A DNA stretch of 49,121 nucleotides from Bondarzewia mesenterica (GCA_004802705.1 SGPL01000232.1:1-49121); one strand, 5' to 3'; shown: positions 1-12,031, counted from the first letter of the stretch. A program made the numbers and translations. The notes: generated from the letters alone by a model not told the origin.

Positions 1-268
1 GTTCGTTTTTCAAGTACATAAGTAGCATAAAGGTATGTCCCAAGTTCAACCAAATCATTCATCTTCATCAGCATACAATCCCTTACAGCTGATTTATCAG
101 TAGATACTGTTTTCTCAGCCGGTGTTCTGTTTTAAAAGTATATACTATTATTTTATCGGGGGGGATTTTTTTTTCCCTTTTTTCCTGCTATTTTTAGCAC
201 GGGGTAGAATATCAAAAAAAATGCCACACAGCGTTGATTAATCACAACCATGAGTACAAAAAAATGCT

Positions 269-1795
269 TTAAAAAGACGGCAGCTCGTAGAGATGATGAC
301 TCCAGCTTGTAATCTCCAACTCGGCAATTGACTGATTCATCGACAATGCGGTCATCGCCTCATACAGCAAAGGCTCCTCCACGTACTGAACCGTCACCAC
401 ATTCTCGCCCTCGAAGGCGTGTCCTTCCGTCAACGATGCTAAACTTGACGGCGGCAGCGCCTCGAACGGCCATGCGGGTGCTTCGATGACCGTCTCCTGA
501 AACACGCCCAGCCAGATCATCTTTTCCTCCTCGCACGACGCATCCAGCTCAAACTCATGTCCGTGCCCATACAGCCAGATCGAATTCGTCAGGAGCGCTG
601 TTTCACTAAAAACACATCAGCATCCCCGCATTTTCAACTTGAATTTTGAAACAAAAAAAAGTGGAAAGAAGGAAAGAAGAAGCCAACGCACAATCATCTT
701 TCAATGAATCCATGACCATAAACTTCATGAGCGGGAACCAGTGTGGGGCTCATACCTTCCCTTCCCCACCTTGGCCAGCACGAGATGCCCGGCGTACAAA
801 AAACGCGCCCAGGTGCTTCGCCTTGACTGTGCCCACCTTGAGCTCCCTCAGTCGATGATGATGCACAACGTCCAACGTGCCCGCCATCACGCACATGCCC
901 AGACTCCTCGCAAACGCCCACGCCAGCATCCCCAACTGGTCCGCGATCTGTAACGACTTGACCTGCTGCTCGTGCGCCATCTGTGCACCACCGCTCGTAC
1001 GCGTCCCATTCTGCTGGATGTCGATTCTGCAGACCATGCACGAGATCGAAGATCGCAAAGTGGTCCAAGCAGAAATATTCGTACACGTTGAACAGCGCCG
1101 CCTATCAATGTGCGATACAAACAAAAAGGGGGAAAAGAAAACATACCCAATATGAGGATAAAGATAAGATACACATGAATAGGGAAAGAGGTCGACTGTC
1201 AGTGACTTGACCCAAAGCGCGTCGATATGGGAAAAGTGACAAGAAAAAAAGAAAAAAAGAAAAACAGCAAAGCACCCACCCGAGTGGTGAACAGCGTCAT
1301 GACCTCGATGATTGCCTGCTTGAGCACCTCGATGCCCTCACCGTGACCCACGCCCAAGCCCGTGTCCTAACCCGCGTGCTCGCAGTGCATAAACTCCTCT
1401 TCGACGATGGGAATGAATACGGCGCGCAGCTGGTCAACAAAGGCCTCGTGAAAGATGAGCAACTGCATGGCGCAGTGCTGCACACCCTCAATGTCCACTT
1501 CAGAGAGCCAATTGCGAGAGTGCTCATGATCCTTGCTGAGGGCCGTCTCGACGTGTTCTTGAGAAGTCGACGCAGAGGAGGGGGGTGTGTTGGGTTGGGA
1601 GGGCGATACGACGTCTATTTCCTTGTCCTTGATAGGCGAGAGGGAGGAGACGGTCGGGAGGACAGAGGTGGAGAGGGTGGTGTGGGGGGACGATGAGGCG
1701 GGGGCCGAGTGAGAGGACTTGAAGAGCGGGGTTGGAAACGGCCTAATTAGAGTGAAATTGGGTGAGAAGGAAGGCAAAAGGAGGGGCAGGGACAA
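269..1795 (-). pseudogene. decayed DH-PH (RhoGEF-like) gene
   Basis: Read on the minus strand, this is the C-terminal part of a Rho guanine-nucleotide exchange factor of the basidiomycete type. The first exon (about 1795-1279) runs from a low-complexity S/T/P stretch into helical DH-like sequence (QLLIFHEAFVDQLR). The second (up to 1101) gives VYEYFCLDHFAIFDLV and HPAEWDAYERW. The end resembles a PH domain (LASCEEEK-type last helix, seen as DASCEEEKMIWLG). The gene is broken several times: an in-frame TAG just after EEFMHCEHAG (about 1364-1366), a frame change near 970-1010, an extra T in a T6 run near 810, and a 2-nt change near 740 that separates KGRYEPH from WFPLMKF. Intact relatives read straight through these points. 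The family assignment is from memory of conserved phrases, with no search run. Either decay or a local run of sequencing errors could explain it; the in-frame stop favours decay. Confidence 0.6.
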
Positions 1796-2220
1796 GGCCG
1801 CGCATCGTATGCCAGCGTATGCCAGCTAGCTTTCAATTATGATGAGTAAGTAATTGTTTTTTTTTTTCTGTTAAGTCGCAACTTGGTCGCAACACATATT
1901 CGCACGCACCATCACACAAGCACCCAGATACTTACCTCTAAACTTACCTCCTCCCCCAGCAGTGGCATTGATAACACCGCAGTCCCCCGCCCATGCACAA
2001 CAGCAATCACGCGGAGGATAAAACGAGGAAGACAGAGGAGGAGTTGGGTAGGGATGTAGTTTCGCAGTGAGTCCTATTCTTTCTGGCCTCATTTGTTCGA
2101 ACTGACATCTGTCACCCACCACCCCAACAACAATCTCTATTTTCCCACCTCGTTATTCCGTGAGCATCCCTATCAGAAAATACATACCCCTCCACTCCTC
2201 TCTCTCCCATAACCTCCACC
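1796..2220. other. gap between two decayed genes
   Basis: This stretch holds a T-rich run near 1857-1868 and no reading frame I can support. It would be the upstream region of the decayed RhoGEF-like gene and of the plus-strand fragment that follows. Confidence 0.4.
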
Positions 2221-3456
2221 ATGGCCCCTTCCAATGATGACCCTCTCTCCACGACCAAACCTCCAGACATTCATCCAATGCTGCATCACCATACCCTGCC
2301 AGCTTTATCGAGGCCCTAGAGAGTCTGAGGTGGACTTGACAGTGGATAGCATCAGATGCTGAACAGACAGAAGTGTATGTGCCAGGGCATCTACCGATGA
2401 GGCCGAGATTTTTGCAGGTGAAGGCTCACGTGCGGTCCTCATCATCTGGTCAGCAAATCCCGAGCATGGGCACTGCTTCTGCTCAGCGCACGCAGAGGAT
2501 AGACTCATCATCTTCATATACTCTGGCATCAACAGCGAGTCCACGCATGAGAAATATCAGTCCTTGTCTACCGCTGATGGAAACAGGCCCACAGGTGGCA
2601 CCGCTCGCCTCTCTGGAGGTGCCAAAACACCTCACAAAGTATAATGGGCTGCTAGTATCCAACTCCATTCCGTCCCACTGGTCATTCCCATAATTTCCTG
2701 AGAACGACGGCGACATCTCCACCCACGCTCTCGATGAACATGGCCTCGATGTGCGTCCCCGCCCCTCTCCCCTGTGCCCACCTTCTTGACCTCTTTGTCC
2801 CTCTCAGCCCACTGCCCGCTTCATATCCCCTCGCCCTCCATGACTAGCACATCGACCAGCGTGGACCCCTCCCCACATCGTCAAGTCCCTGGCAATAATT
2901 TCATCAATCCTGATGGGCGCGCGGGCCTCCCGGGCTGCCACCTCGAATCTATTCTCAAGCCAAAGCCAGCAAGATCGTCCAAGCCCACAAATCAGGCTTC
3001 TTCAGCCACTTCACACATCACAAGAAACCCAGATGTGTCCCCTCCCTGAGTGACATTGAAGCCGATGCTGACAACGCCACCTCCAGCACACCCCTATGCG
3101 CCCTCAGATCAATTGTCCTCTTCACCCTGGTCATGCGTTATGACCACCCTCGGCGGCTCTGAACTCCCAACCCCTCCCGTCCTTCCTTTGACGACAGTGG
3201 CAAACTGTCTTTTACCACCGACCACAGTCACTTCTCGTTTGACACCCTCAGCCATACCTTCATGTCCTCCAGCGTCGGCTCCCTCGGCTCCACTCCTGTA
3301 GGTGCTCCCTCTACCTCTCGCAACCGTACCTTCAATTTTACCCTCTCAGGTGCCCTCGGCGACTCTCACCCTGCACAGTCTCGCAGCGCCGCTGGCATTT
3401 TTGGGCCTCTCATCGCTTCCATGGGCAACATCGCTGGTGCCGCTGTACCCAGATGA
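2221..3456 (+). pseudogene. degraded unidentified gene, S/T/P-rich
   Basis: Starting from an ATG at 2221 (MAPSNDDPL...), protein-like sequence can be followed only by hopping between frames. Recognisable blocks are RLSGGAKTPHKV, ISTHALDEHGLDVRPRPSP, AATSNL/LESILKPK, FFSHFTHHKKP, PSLSDIEADADNATSSTP, and finally a clean block from about 3202 to 3456 (FSFDTLSHTFMSSSVGSLGS then FTLSGALGDSHPAQ). The composition is that of a disordered N-terminal region. No domain is visible and I do not recognise the family. Several frame changes without splice signals argue for a pseudogene, possibly damaged together with its neighbour at 269-1795 by the adjacent transposon insertion. Confidence 0.35.
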
Positions 3457-3981
3457 GCCTTGCAATCGAACGGAAAGGCTCGACGATGCCGACACAGGGC
3501 AGTGTAGCTATCCATTTAGATACAGTAATGCGTACAACTGGCCTCGCAACTTCAAATTTACTTATTCTTTATTTGCTTCCATTATTTAGTTATCTATTAT
3601 ATCAACAAAAATTCCGACCATAATGTGAAAGAAGACTTAGACTACTTGTGGTGAGGAAAAATACCTTTATAGCAAGTTGGGGACTTGAAATCAAGCAAAA
3701 ATTTACTTATATCTGCTTATGCATGCTTGTGCGTGATTTTAAAGTTGATGAGAATTTCTCAGGGTGGCAAGCCACTTCAAGTAACTTCAAGTTAGGTAAA
3801 GAAATGTGCCATTTTGCTGATGAATCATGCCACCGTCACAGTATCTGGCAATCTAGAGATCTCCCAGATTGTTGTGATACCAAAGATGCCCGGGCCCGTG
3901 GTGAGCCGGCCGTCTCATTTAGATCTCTTATGCATTGTGGAAATGAGCTTACTGATTTTTTTCAAATAGACTTTAACCTTC

Positions 3982-4367
3982 ATGCGGACAGAGCACTCAC
4001 TTGCAGATGCTGGCCCACCCTTAGAAGTGTCTGAAGTACCTCGGGAGCACAAGTTAATCAAGCAAGAGCCAGATCTATCTGGCAGCGGCGCCGAGTCTCT
4101 CACTTTTGGTGCAGCGGCTGCACCTGGTGAGTTCTTGTCCCATCTCTGGCGCTACCTCTTCAATGATTCCGATCAGCCACTTCGACTTCTGGCTCCGAGA
4201 TCAAGGGCTCCGAGACCAAGTTGTTGCATGGCTCTTCGGGCACCAAAGGGATGTACTTCGATGATGACTTCAATCTCATTTTTCCACCTCCACCTTACAG
4301 AAGGTGTCATCGTCGTACTGGTCTGGCTATTCAGGATGGCACTGAAGGAGCTGAGGACGCTTCTTGA
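3982..4367 (+). CDS. unidentified 3' gene fragment, two exons
   Basis: An open frame from 3982 (MRTEHSLADAGPPLEVSEV...) reaches a good donor at 4127 (GTGAGT). It resumes at 4177 after an acceptor (GATCAG) in the correct phase, then reads SGSEIKGSETKLLHGSSGTK, MYFDDDFNLIFPPPP and QDGTEGAEDAS before a stop at 4365-4367. Spliced length is 111 residues. The frame fit across the intron and the protein-like composition are the only evidence. The true start may lie upstream in 3648-3980, where a second open frame exists. I do not recognise the protein; it may belong to the adjoining transposon or be the 3' end of an older gene. Confidence 0.35.
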
Positions 4368-4461
4368 CCTTCGTATTCTGCTGTAACTGCAATTAGTTCT
4401 CTTGGGCTTCTCTTTGTACCGTCTTTGCTTGTCTCGCTGTGGTCTCGCTTGCTACATGTCC

Positions 4462-4469
4462 AATATAAA
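4462..4469 (+). promoter_or_regulatory. possible TATA box before the Tnp2 gene
   Basis: The sequence AATATAAAA lies about 285 nt before the first likely codon of the transposase relic, in a stretch without coding signal. It is a weak, single-motif call. Confidence 0.25.
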
Positions 4470-4749
4470 ACTTCCCGCTCATACTTCTGGTGACCGAGCA
4501 CGAGCACAATGCTCTCTTTGAATGTACAATTTTTTTCTCAATATCTTGACCTAAGTATATCTTGACTTAACAAAAACGAGTACGTCAGCAACTCGACACT
4601 TCTACTTGCGCTATATTCACGCATGCTCGATTTCTATATTTCTGTGAGCACAACTTTTATTCTTTCGGCCTAGGGAGGTAAGTTTCTTTTCAATGACCAG
4701 TGCGAATGTTCACCCTGTTACACAGCTATCCATCAATTCACAATTCCTT

Positions 4750-7700
4750 ATGTGCACATGCTCGCGCTGCACGCTTGCACCCGAGGGATTCTGATATCAA
4801 AGCCGGCAGACACAGGGAAGACATCTGGAGAATGACAGACTGTCCGCACGTATGCCGGATATGAGAATTCAGACTCACAATAGTATTGGTGCACTCATAA
4901 GTCGCATATATCCATCTTTTTTTTGTCCTCCCTCCGTGTTATCAGATGTCCTACTCATTTATTTTGTAACGGATATAGACAATCATGCTACCACTACGAC
5001 GATCTCAGAAACACCCATTTCAAATGATGCTAGTTCTTCTCGGGTGCTACGTCCTTCGCTTTCGCCCGCTGCCCCTGCAGACCTGGAAGAACTTGGCAAT
5101 ACTGACTTTGACGACTCTGAATTCTTTGACGACTCTGCCGGCCCTCTTGCTGCTTCAGATCCTGGCTCTCCCGCTTCTGACAATGAATCTCCAGAGCCGA
5201 ATACTTTTCATGAATCAATCACGATGCCGTCCTCACCAAAACCTCGAGATGGATCAGATGATGAGGCCAGTGATAACGAGGGGTGCAAGACCGCTGTTCT
5301 TGCACTCGATGAACCACCAGCGATTNATCTGGCCTATCTACAGGTGGTTTTAGGAAATATCTGTGATGGCCGAACTATGCAAGATGTTACTCATCAGCTG
5401 AACAATGCTCTAGAGCTTATCCAAGTCTGTACTGGCCATGAACTTCCACTTCAGCCATGTCCCGCATGAACACTCGCGACTGCAAAATGTCGTCTTGGGT
5501 TGGACACTGACCAATTCTTTCAGCGTATACCTATCTGCTCANCTTGCTTCAAAATATACACCATCGACAATATACAATCTCTTGATTCTCTGAGCTGTAC
5601 TGTCCCTCGCTGTCGCAGAATTGTCTATNGGGAGAAGCGTACCTTGGCAGCTGTCAACTCACAATTCAATGTTCTTACGACTGTCAAACGTATCCCGGCA
5701 AAGATCCTTCCATATTGTGGGCTCCTCAACTTCGTACGCCGAGCGATGCAATGGCCAGATTTTATAGCCAACTTCATTGAAAATCTCAAAGACTCCGATC
5801 ATCAGCCACTGGAAGGACAAACAGAAATGCAAGACATGTGTGATGGTAAGGCATAGGGTGAGAAGGAGATTGGAATCCGTCGTACTGTGGATGAATTTGG
5901 AACAGTGACGGACATCGAGATTGCTCTGGGATCCTGCAAGAGATTGGTGAGTTGCAAGATTNGTCTAAATACCACTTTAAATATCGACTGGTGAGTGCCT
6001 ATTCAACCTCGTCCTTTGTGTTTATAAACTGGCATATTTTATATCAGGTTCAGAATCACGGACGGACGTCCGCATTCTGCAGGGGGTGTCTATGTTAGTT
6101 TCAACAACCTCAAGCGCTCTGTTCGATTCCTGCAACACAATGTTCATCTCACAATGACCATTCTTGGTCCCAAAGAGCCCAGTCTCGAACAACTTAATTA
6201 CTGCTTACAACCTCTTGCAGATGAATTTGGCGAGCTGGTTAAAGGTATGTGAATTTCTTGATGAGAACTACTTATGCATTAGTTTCTTGCAGGCGTAAAA
6301 ATGCATGTGTTCAACATCGAACGGCCGCTGCCAATCCATGGTGCAGCTCCCAACCAATCATCTGATGTGCCTGCCTCAAGGAAGGTCTCAGGTGCTGCAG
6401 GACATTCACATGGGCGTCATCCATGCAACCTGTGCGACATCACCCAAGTGGCCATCAATACTCTCAAAGCCTATGAATACAAGGGTGAGTCAGCTGGTTT
6501 GTCTGATGCTCTTCTCACGTAAACTAATCTGATTTTACTAGACTTTGTCATGCGCAACGATTGGAATTTACTTATGCATGCTTGGAAGGCTCGTTCAGCA
6601 TCTAGCAAAACGGCTCGTGAAGTGATCTTGAAGGAGCATGGCATCAGGTGGTCCACCTTGAATGAAATCCCTGGTTGGATGCCTGCTACATGTTCTCCCG
6701 TCGATTTCATGCACAACTTTTATTTGGGTTTGATTTTCTAGCATATTCTCAGCTGTGTGGATATCTAACGAAAACTTTTAGGTATCGTCAAGCATTTTCA
6801 CGATCTCCTGGCCCCAGGGCATCTCCTAGATGCCATGGGATGGAACTTCTATCAAGAATCGATGAACTCCATTATCTGGCCTTCAGGAATTGGCTGTCTT
6901 CCCACAAACGTGAGTGTTTCCTTCTCATGAACCCTTCTTACTTATCAAAAGCCCGGAAGTAGCTCAGGGAAAACTACTCTTTGCAGAAAGCTGATCAATG
7001 GAGGCGCTGGATCACCATCCAGCCCACTATCCTCTGGCTATGCTGGTGCTTCAGCGAATCCGATACAATCAATCCACAACCACCTGAATATCCATTGAAG
7101 AAGCCACCTGTCAATTGGATTCGTAACTGAGCAGAAATGTATTGGTTAGCTGTTTATCTTGCTCTCGCTGAACGTATTCTTGCTGCTAGATCTATCAAGC
7201 TGGATGACGTTGACCGTGCCATCGAGTATCTCTCACTTTTCTGCAAAGGTTGCATCCAACTGAAGATCCCCCTCATCCCCAATCATCATTTCTCAATGCA
7301 CTACTGCATGTTCTTCGAACTCTATGGACCTATCTACGCTTAGTGGTTATTTGCATTCGAACGCTTCAACAGATTACTCGAGAAAGTCAATCTCAACGGG
7401 CATGCAGATGGAGAGATAGAGACGTCGCTCATGCGAAAGTGGATCGAATATCAACGTTTATATGAACTGGTATATTCACAGTTTTTCAAGGAATTTTTAA
7501 TTTGAGCTATGTACCCATCCGTAAATGGTTACTCTTCCTGAAGATGCATCTTTGCAAGAGCGAAAGCTCTTAACATGGCTCATTCAGGATAATGGTGTTT
7601 CACGTGGCACCCTCTGCACCCTCCTGTCAGGCTTCAATAACGGTCTGCTATAAGCTCGCACCACTTGATGCTGTATTCACATATTACCACACAGATACAT

Positions 7701-8442
7701 CCATCCAAGTTCTCCATCATTCCAAATTCACGGATTTGCGCAAGCTGGCTCACCCGGAAGTCTACGGCATCCTACTTGAGTATGCCCGCACACTCTGGCT
7801 CGATCTTAATCTCATCAATTACATGACCATCGAGCAAGGCACTATGATATTTTCTGCATCGCATTCTGTCAAGCACCTCCCCTTTCTGTACAAGGGTGAT
7901 GTCCACTACGGATCGTGCACAGCGAAGCGCACGCAAGCAGATCAATATGCAGTTGTCGAATTCAATAATTTGTGGGTGCCTTGCAGACTGACATATCATT
8001 TTGAGTTGCAGATCGCTGGACGAGCTGCAACTATGTGTTCAGTTGTCAAGTGCATGTTGATGGATGATGAATTGCCCATCTTTCCATGGTCAATACAGTA
8101 AGCATGTTCTGTTGTTTGTCGATATACTGGATAACAGCGTCGGTTTGGAGTTCTGATGATCTAGGGATTACTGTTGTATTTGTCAATCGATTTCATCCTC
8201 TCGAGGTCGTTGCATCTTCACGCATTGCGTCCGCCGTGGCCATCATTCTGATCACTTCACATGAACTAGGGGGAGATATCCCACTCTGGGTAGTCCATTC
8301 ATTTGACAGAGTAGGTGCATGCTTAGCTGAAAGGTTAGGGACTGATACGCTGTTTTCAACTTATTCTAAACCGGTTTCGAACCTGCTGAAGAATGGTTCA
8401 ATGAAGCGGCCGAGGAACTCAATGCCACAGATGATAATTAAG
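4750..8442 (+). pseudogene. Tnp2-family (Transposase_21) transposase relic
   Basis: The product would be the cut-and-paste transposase of a CACTA-like DNA transposon. An N-terminal CxCxxC block (MCTCSRC at 4750) is followed by an acidic spacer (AADLEELG to PRDGSDDEASDNEG, 5060-5290). Next come LAYLQVVLGNI, the cysteine cluster CFKIYTID...CTVPRCRR, SFNNLKRSVRFLQHNVHLTM, and the family core VFNIERPLPIHGA, ASRKVSGAAGHSHGRHPCNL, WMPATCSPVDFMHNFYLG, WRRWITIQPTILWLCW and HHFSMHYCMFFELYGPIYAW. The last block is TDLRKLAHPEVYGILLEYA and the end is GFEPAEEWFNEAAEEL. Small introns are visible, for example near 6246-6294 and 6484-6541. Damage includes an in-frame TGA at 4792, a TGA between NWIRN and AEMYW near 7129, and a frame change near 7650. 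Assignment rests on these remembered family phrases. Confidence 0.7.
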
Positions 8443-8745
8443 TATAAGTACACTGACGCAACACGTTGGACTATGAAAGCTAAAAATTATGTTTACAGCA
8501 TGCTATGAATACGAACAGAACAAATACCTGCTCTGTCATATCCCGTCAAACATATCTTGCTCAGTCGCATCTCCCAACAAATCTGCGATTCATCCTTCCA
8601 CCTCCTGCACTCCCGATGGCCCCGCTTCTGGCTCTCCTTCTGCTCCATCGACCCCTGAATTTGTTGGACGCCTTCGCTTAATTTTTTTTACCACCCCTTT
8701 ATCGTCCTCAAATTTTACTTCCTTTCTCTTCCGACTCGGTCCTGC

Positions 8746-10420
8746 TCATTTCTCGAAGTCTTCTTCGGTTGGCTCACCTTGATCATCCCACAGATCTCCA
8801 CTCTTGGCAACTCTCCCCACCCTGAACAACTGTGGGTTCTCTGCCAAGACTTCAGGCTTAACTTGCCATGCACGGATGCGGTCCTTCAAGCCATATACCT
8901 TCAGTGGCAAACATTGTACTATGGCACCAGGAACCCGTGGTGTTATCTTCCTTGCGCGATCGGGGTCAGGATCCTCGATGGCATTGATAGCGTCATAGAG
9001 CTCTTGTGCTTGACAATGTTGGTGAGAAGGAGTACCTCAGTATTATTGACAGACACTTACCTCTTGGCTGCAGTAGCTTAGTTTGTGATTAACAAAGTGT
9101 TTCCCCACTGTCCCTTCAATTGCCGTCTCAACTCCCGAGTCATCCTCCACTTCTGGACAATCATCTGACATTGTCGGAATAGTGAACGCCTGATCGTATT
9201 TTTTCTCTTTCCACTTTAGATCACACGCATCACTTGCGCACTTGCGAATGCACTGGGCCAGTTTCTAGATAGAAAGAAATAGAACATAGGAGAAAATAAG
9301 GTGAGTAGAGTCGCATACTTGACTTACAGATCTGACTCATGAATTGAAGTGGGCACGATTGCCTTTCCATGCCTCGGACATCATGCCTTCACTACCGGCG
9401 AGCTCGAGATTGATCACTGATCCACTAGCAGCTGTAGCTTTACCCTCTCCAATCGGCTCATCATCCTCTTGGACATCATTCTTGTGCTCGTGTNGGTACT
9501 CTTTGATCATGTAAGAAAACTTGCTCTGAATCCGGTCCTTTAGGTCATCGTCTGAAAGTTTTTTCAACACAGGTATGATGAGCATATGGTTGCTAGCGAT
9601 ACTCGTCTCGATGGCGCGAACATGCCGGAATACCTCAGCCAGGTTTGTGGCGTTGAGACCATCGCGCGCATCTTCATTCCAATGGAATCGCATCAAAGGT
9701 GCCTTTGTGAGGGGATCCTTCGACCATGCATCTGTCTCGGGACCCATACCGTATGGATAGGCCGGTAAGCTCTTGCTGTTCAAGGGGGTCCCCATCAATT
9801 TCTGCAACGTTTTATTGACAAGGTCCTGATGTCACGGAATCCAGTTTCAAGTGTCTGTCTGCATCAAGCTGGTGAGTTATTTGGTTTTCACAGCGTACCT
9901 TTATGACAGATGATCGGGATGCCTCCAGGCTCTCTTTCATTGCAATTACTTGGGCACTCCGCTCTTCTTTTGCCTGTGGCCCTTGACCACCCACATCGCC
10001 ACCATCATCTATACCACTGAATTCTGGGTTTCCGTCACCCGCTGCACCTCCATCGACTTCTTTGATCACAGCGCCCTCAAGTACCCGAATGCGTGCTTGC
10101 AATTCCGTGTTTTCCTTCTGCATCTTGAGATACAGGTAGTTTATACATCTTTTGCTCACCTCTTTATGTTCCTGCAACTGATAGTCTTTTTCAGCGGTGC
10201 CGATAATGAATGCAAGGTAAGTACTAACACTTTTATCATTGTCCTCACGGTATTGATTGAATTCCACTCGCAGTTTCTCGATCTCAGCCACAGCAGCACA
10301 TAATGCAGCACCGCTTTGGGTATTAGAAGATGCATGGGACATTTTTTGTGCAACGGGATGTGGTTTAGAGGGTGCCACTGGTAGGGGGTACTCGAGGGGG
10401 TGTTCGCGAGGGGGCTGCAT
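8746..10420 (-). pseudogene. coiled-coil gene, convergent partner of Tnp2
   Basis: Read from an ATG at 10420, the protein starts proline-rich, then forms a likely coiled coil (AEIEKLRVEFNQYREDNDKS, ELQARIRVLEGAVIKEVDGG). An acidic/glycine linker follows, then a conserved block LQKLMGTPLNSKSLPAYPYG, MRFHWNEDARDGLNATNLAE and LSDDDLKDRIQSKFSYMIKE. The C-terminal block is SDDCPEVEDDSGVETAIEG, ELYDAINAIEDPDPDRARK and LPLKVYGLKDRIRAWQVKPE. Introns are visible near 9015-9062 and 9830-9900. An in-frame TGA at 8746-8748 follows EEDFEK; the frame continues beyond as AGPSRKRKEVKFED, so TGG to TGA is the likely change. A frame slip follows in an A8 run. I infer a transposon-borne accessory protein, since similar sequences recur in mushroom genomes. 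Its molecular role is unknown. Confidence 0.5.
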
Positions 10421-10642
10421 CGCGCGCTCACCCTCAGGTTATCTTACTGTCCATGGTCTCGATTTGATGCCAATTAGAACTACTGTATGATAATGTCTGA
10501 TTCTCTGGTTTTTATTCATCACGCGAGGCTGTTTTCTAGGCCTGAAAATTATGAACCGGTGAGGATCTGTGCAGGAACCACCAGGCCAATATGTCCCAAT
10601 AAGGATAATCAATTTCATTTTTGATAAGTGTATGATTTCAGC

Positions 10643-10681
10643 ATGATCTCTGGAGTAACTATATCATTCTCCAGAGATCAT
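10643..10681. repeat. perfect 13-bp inverted repeat (hairpin)
   Basis: Arms ATGATCTCTGGAG (10643-10655) and CTCCAGAGATCAT (10669-10681) are exact reverse complements around a 13-nt loop. It lies just outside the 5' end of the minus-strand coiled-coil gene, at the right flank of the transposon relic, and could be part of a terminus or subterminal binding site. Confidence 0.85.
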
Positions 10682-10689
10682 GTGGATGG

Positions 10690-12031
10690 TGTAATTTGTT
10701 CATGATTTCTGTATTATTTCGGTATTATTTGCTGACCACGGAGAGATCACGCTGTGTAGTAATTTTATCGTGAAACGCAGTGTAAGCTTGGGCCCAATGC
10801 TTTCTCAAGTTAAGCACATGCATTTCATGACCTGCCAGCCTCTGCCAGCGCTCTCCGATCCAAACTTCTTAACTACATATACGTGGTACAGTGCACTGGT
10901 CAATAAGTGCAGAGATTCTGACGTCCCGAGACAACGGACGCCGACACTCTTTCTGAGCATAATGTATTTTATTTGCATAACTCGCTCAATTTGCGTGGAT
11001 GGACATATCATTCAGTACGACTCCACACAACACGGAAGGCACATTGCAAAGGAATAGGCGCACTCAGCTGGACCTCAATACCTCTATTCAAGTTAGCTCC
11101 AAACAGGACAGTGGCCCGGAAGCACCACTAGCAATTTCGATCCTCAGGAAATTATTCGCTTAAGTTCCACATTCAAAATGTGAGAGAGGTTCAGAAGACA
11201 AATTTGACATAGTGGTTAGAATTTTGCTGTCTCCGTACGATGAGTTCTGCAGAGGGAAAAAGATTTCCTATATATACGCCAGGAAGACAGACTTAGTACT
11301 TACGAGAAAAGTAACATCTTCATCCAGTTTCCGTCCTCGAAAAAGAAGTTCTCATGCTGGTGCCCATTGGTGGATGTACTCTCAATGCGTGATAGACACA
11401 ATCTGACACCAATTCAAGAACGATGGTAGAGATTTCTGACTTGGAAGCCCATACCGCAAGTTCAGATGACACAACAGGAGATTCGGGTAGGGTAGCAGAG
11501 GTTATGACGAGAAAGGAGGGAATCGTGCGGGTTCAACAGCTTTGACTTGAGAAAAAAGATCCTCTTACATACATATATAACCAAATTTGAAACGCGAGAT
11601 GGATAACTTAGCATGTCTGACTGTGACTCCTTGAATACGGTTGGCTGCGTCCTGCCATTGCTAAACTTGAGCTCGAGACGTCTGGGTAAGTTACAAAGTT
11701 CCACCGGATCGACGGCTCGGACATATAAAATTAGAATCCGCAAAAGCCTCCGCTCCTAGTCCGCGTGCGCGGAGTTGAAACCTGGCGAAACGCCATTCGA
11801 AACTTCAAACAAACGTTACAGTAAAGGTTGATTAGAAAATTATACGAAAAGCATGAACGAATCATAATTCGGTATAGGCATAAATAATATCTGACATATA
11901 CAGGTCATCGCGACATACAAAATTCTCCACATCATCCGCTCACCCCTGGCCAGAACAGTTCACCTCTCCCCTACGGACACCTAGAAATCCACTCCCTGTT
12001 CGCATCCATCATAATATCGCCTTCGTGTTCT
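10690..12031. other. intergenic stretch, no supported gene
   Basis: I see scattered short frames without splice-linked continuation. A segment near 11211-11260 begins like a tRNA D-arm (AGTGGTTAGAATT) but has no T-arm. The part next to 12031 would be the 3' flank of the minus-strand triple-repeat gene. Confidence 0.5.

Larger units (their letters stand above)
4690..10690. mobile_element. degenerate Tnp2 (CACTA-like) transposon
   Basis: A Tnp2-family transposase relic on plus (about 4750-8442) and a coiled-coil gene on minus (about 8746-10420) are arranged tail to tail. The right flank carries a perfect hairpin at 10643-10681. Both genes carry inactivating changes. Isolated Ns at 5326, 5521, 5629, 5962 and 9494 all fall inside this block, as expected where a multicopy repeat was assembled from divergent reads. 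I could not find matching terminal inverted repeats or a target-site duplication by eye, so both ends are approximate. Confidence 0.6.

Noticed and set aside
1..268. G9 and T-rich runs as a possible regulatory element
   Set aside because: Simple homopolymer tracts in intergenic DNA; nothing specific seen.
11211..11290. tRNA-like start (AGTGGTTAGAATTTTGCTG)
   Set aside because: Only a D-arm-like piece is present; no anticodon stem, T-arm or pairing acceptor stem could be drawn.
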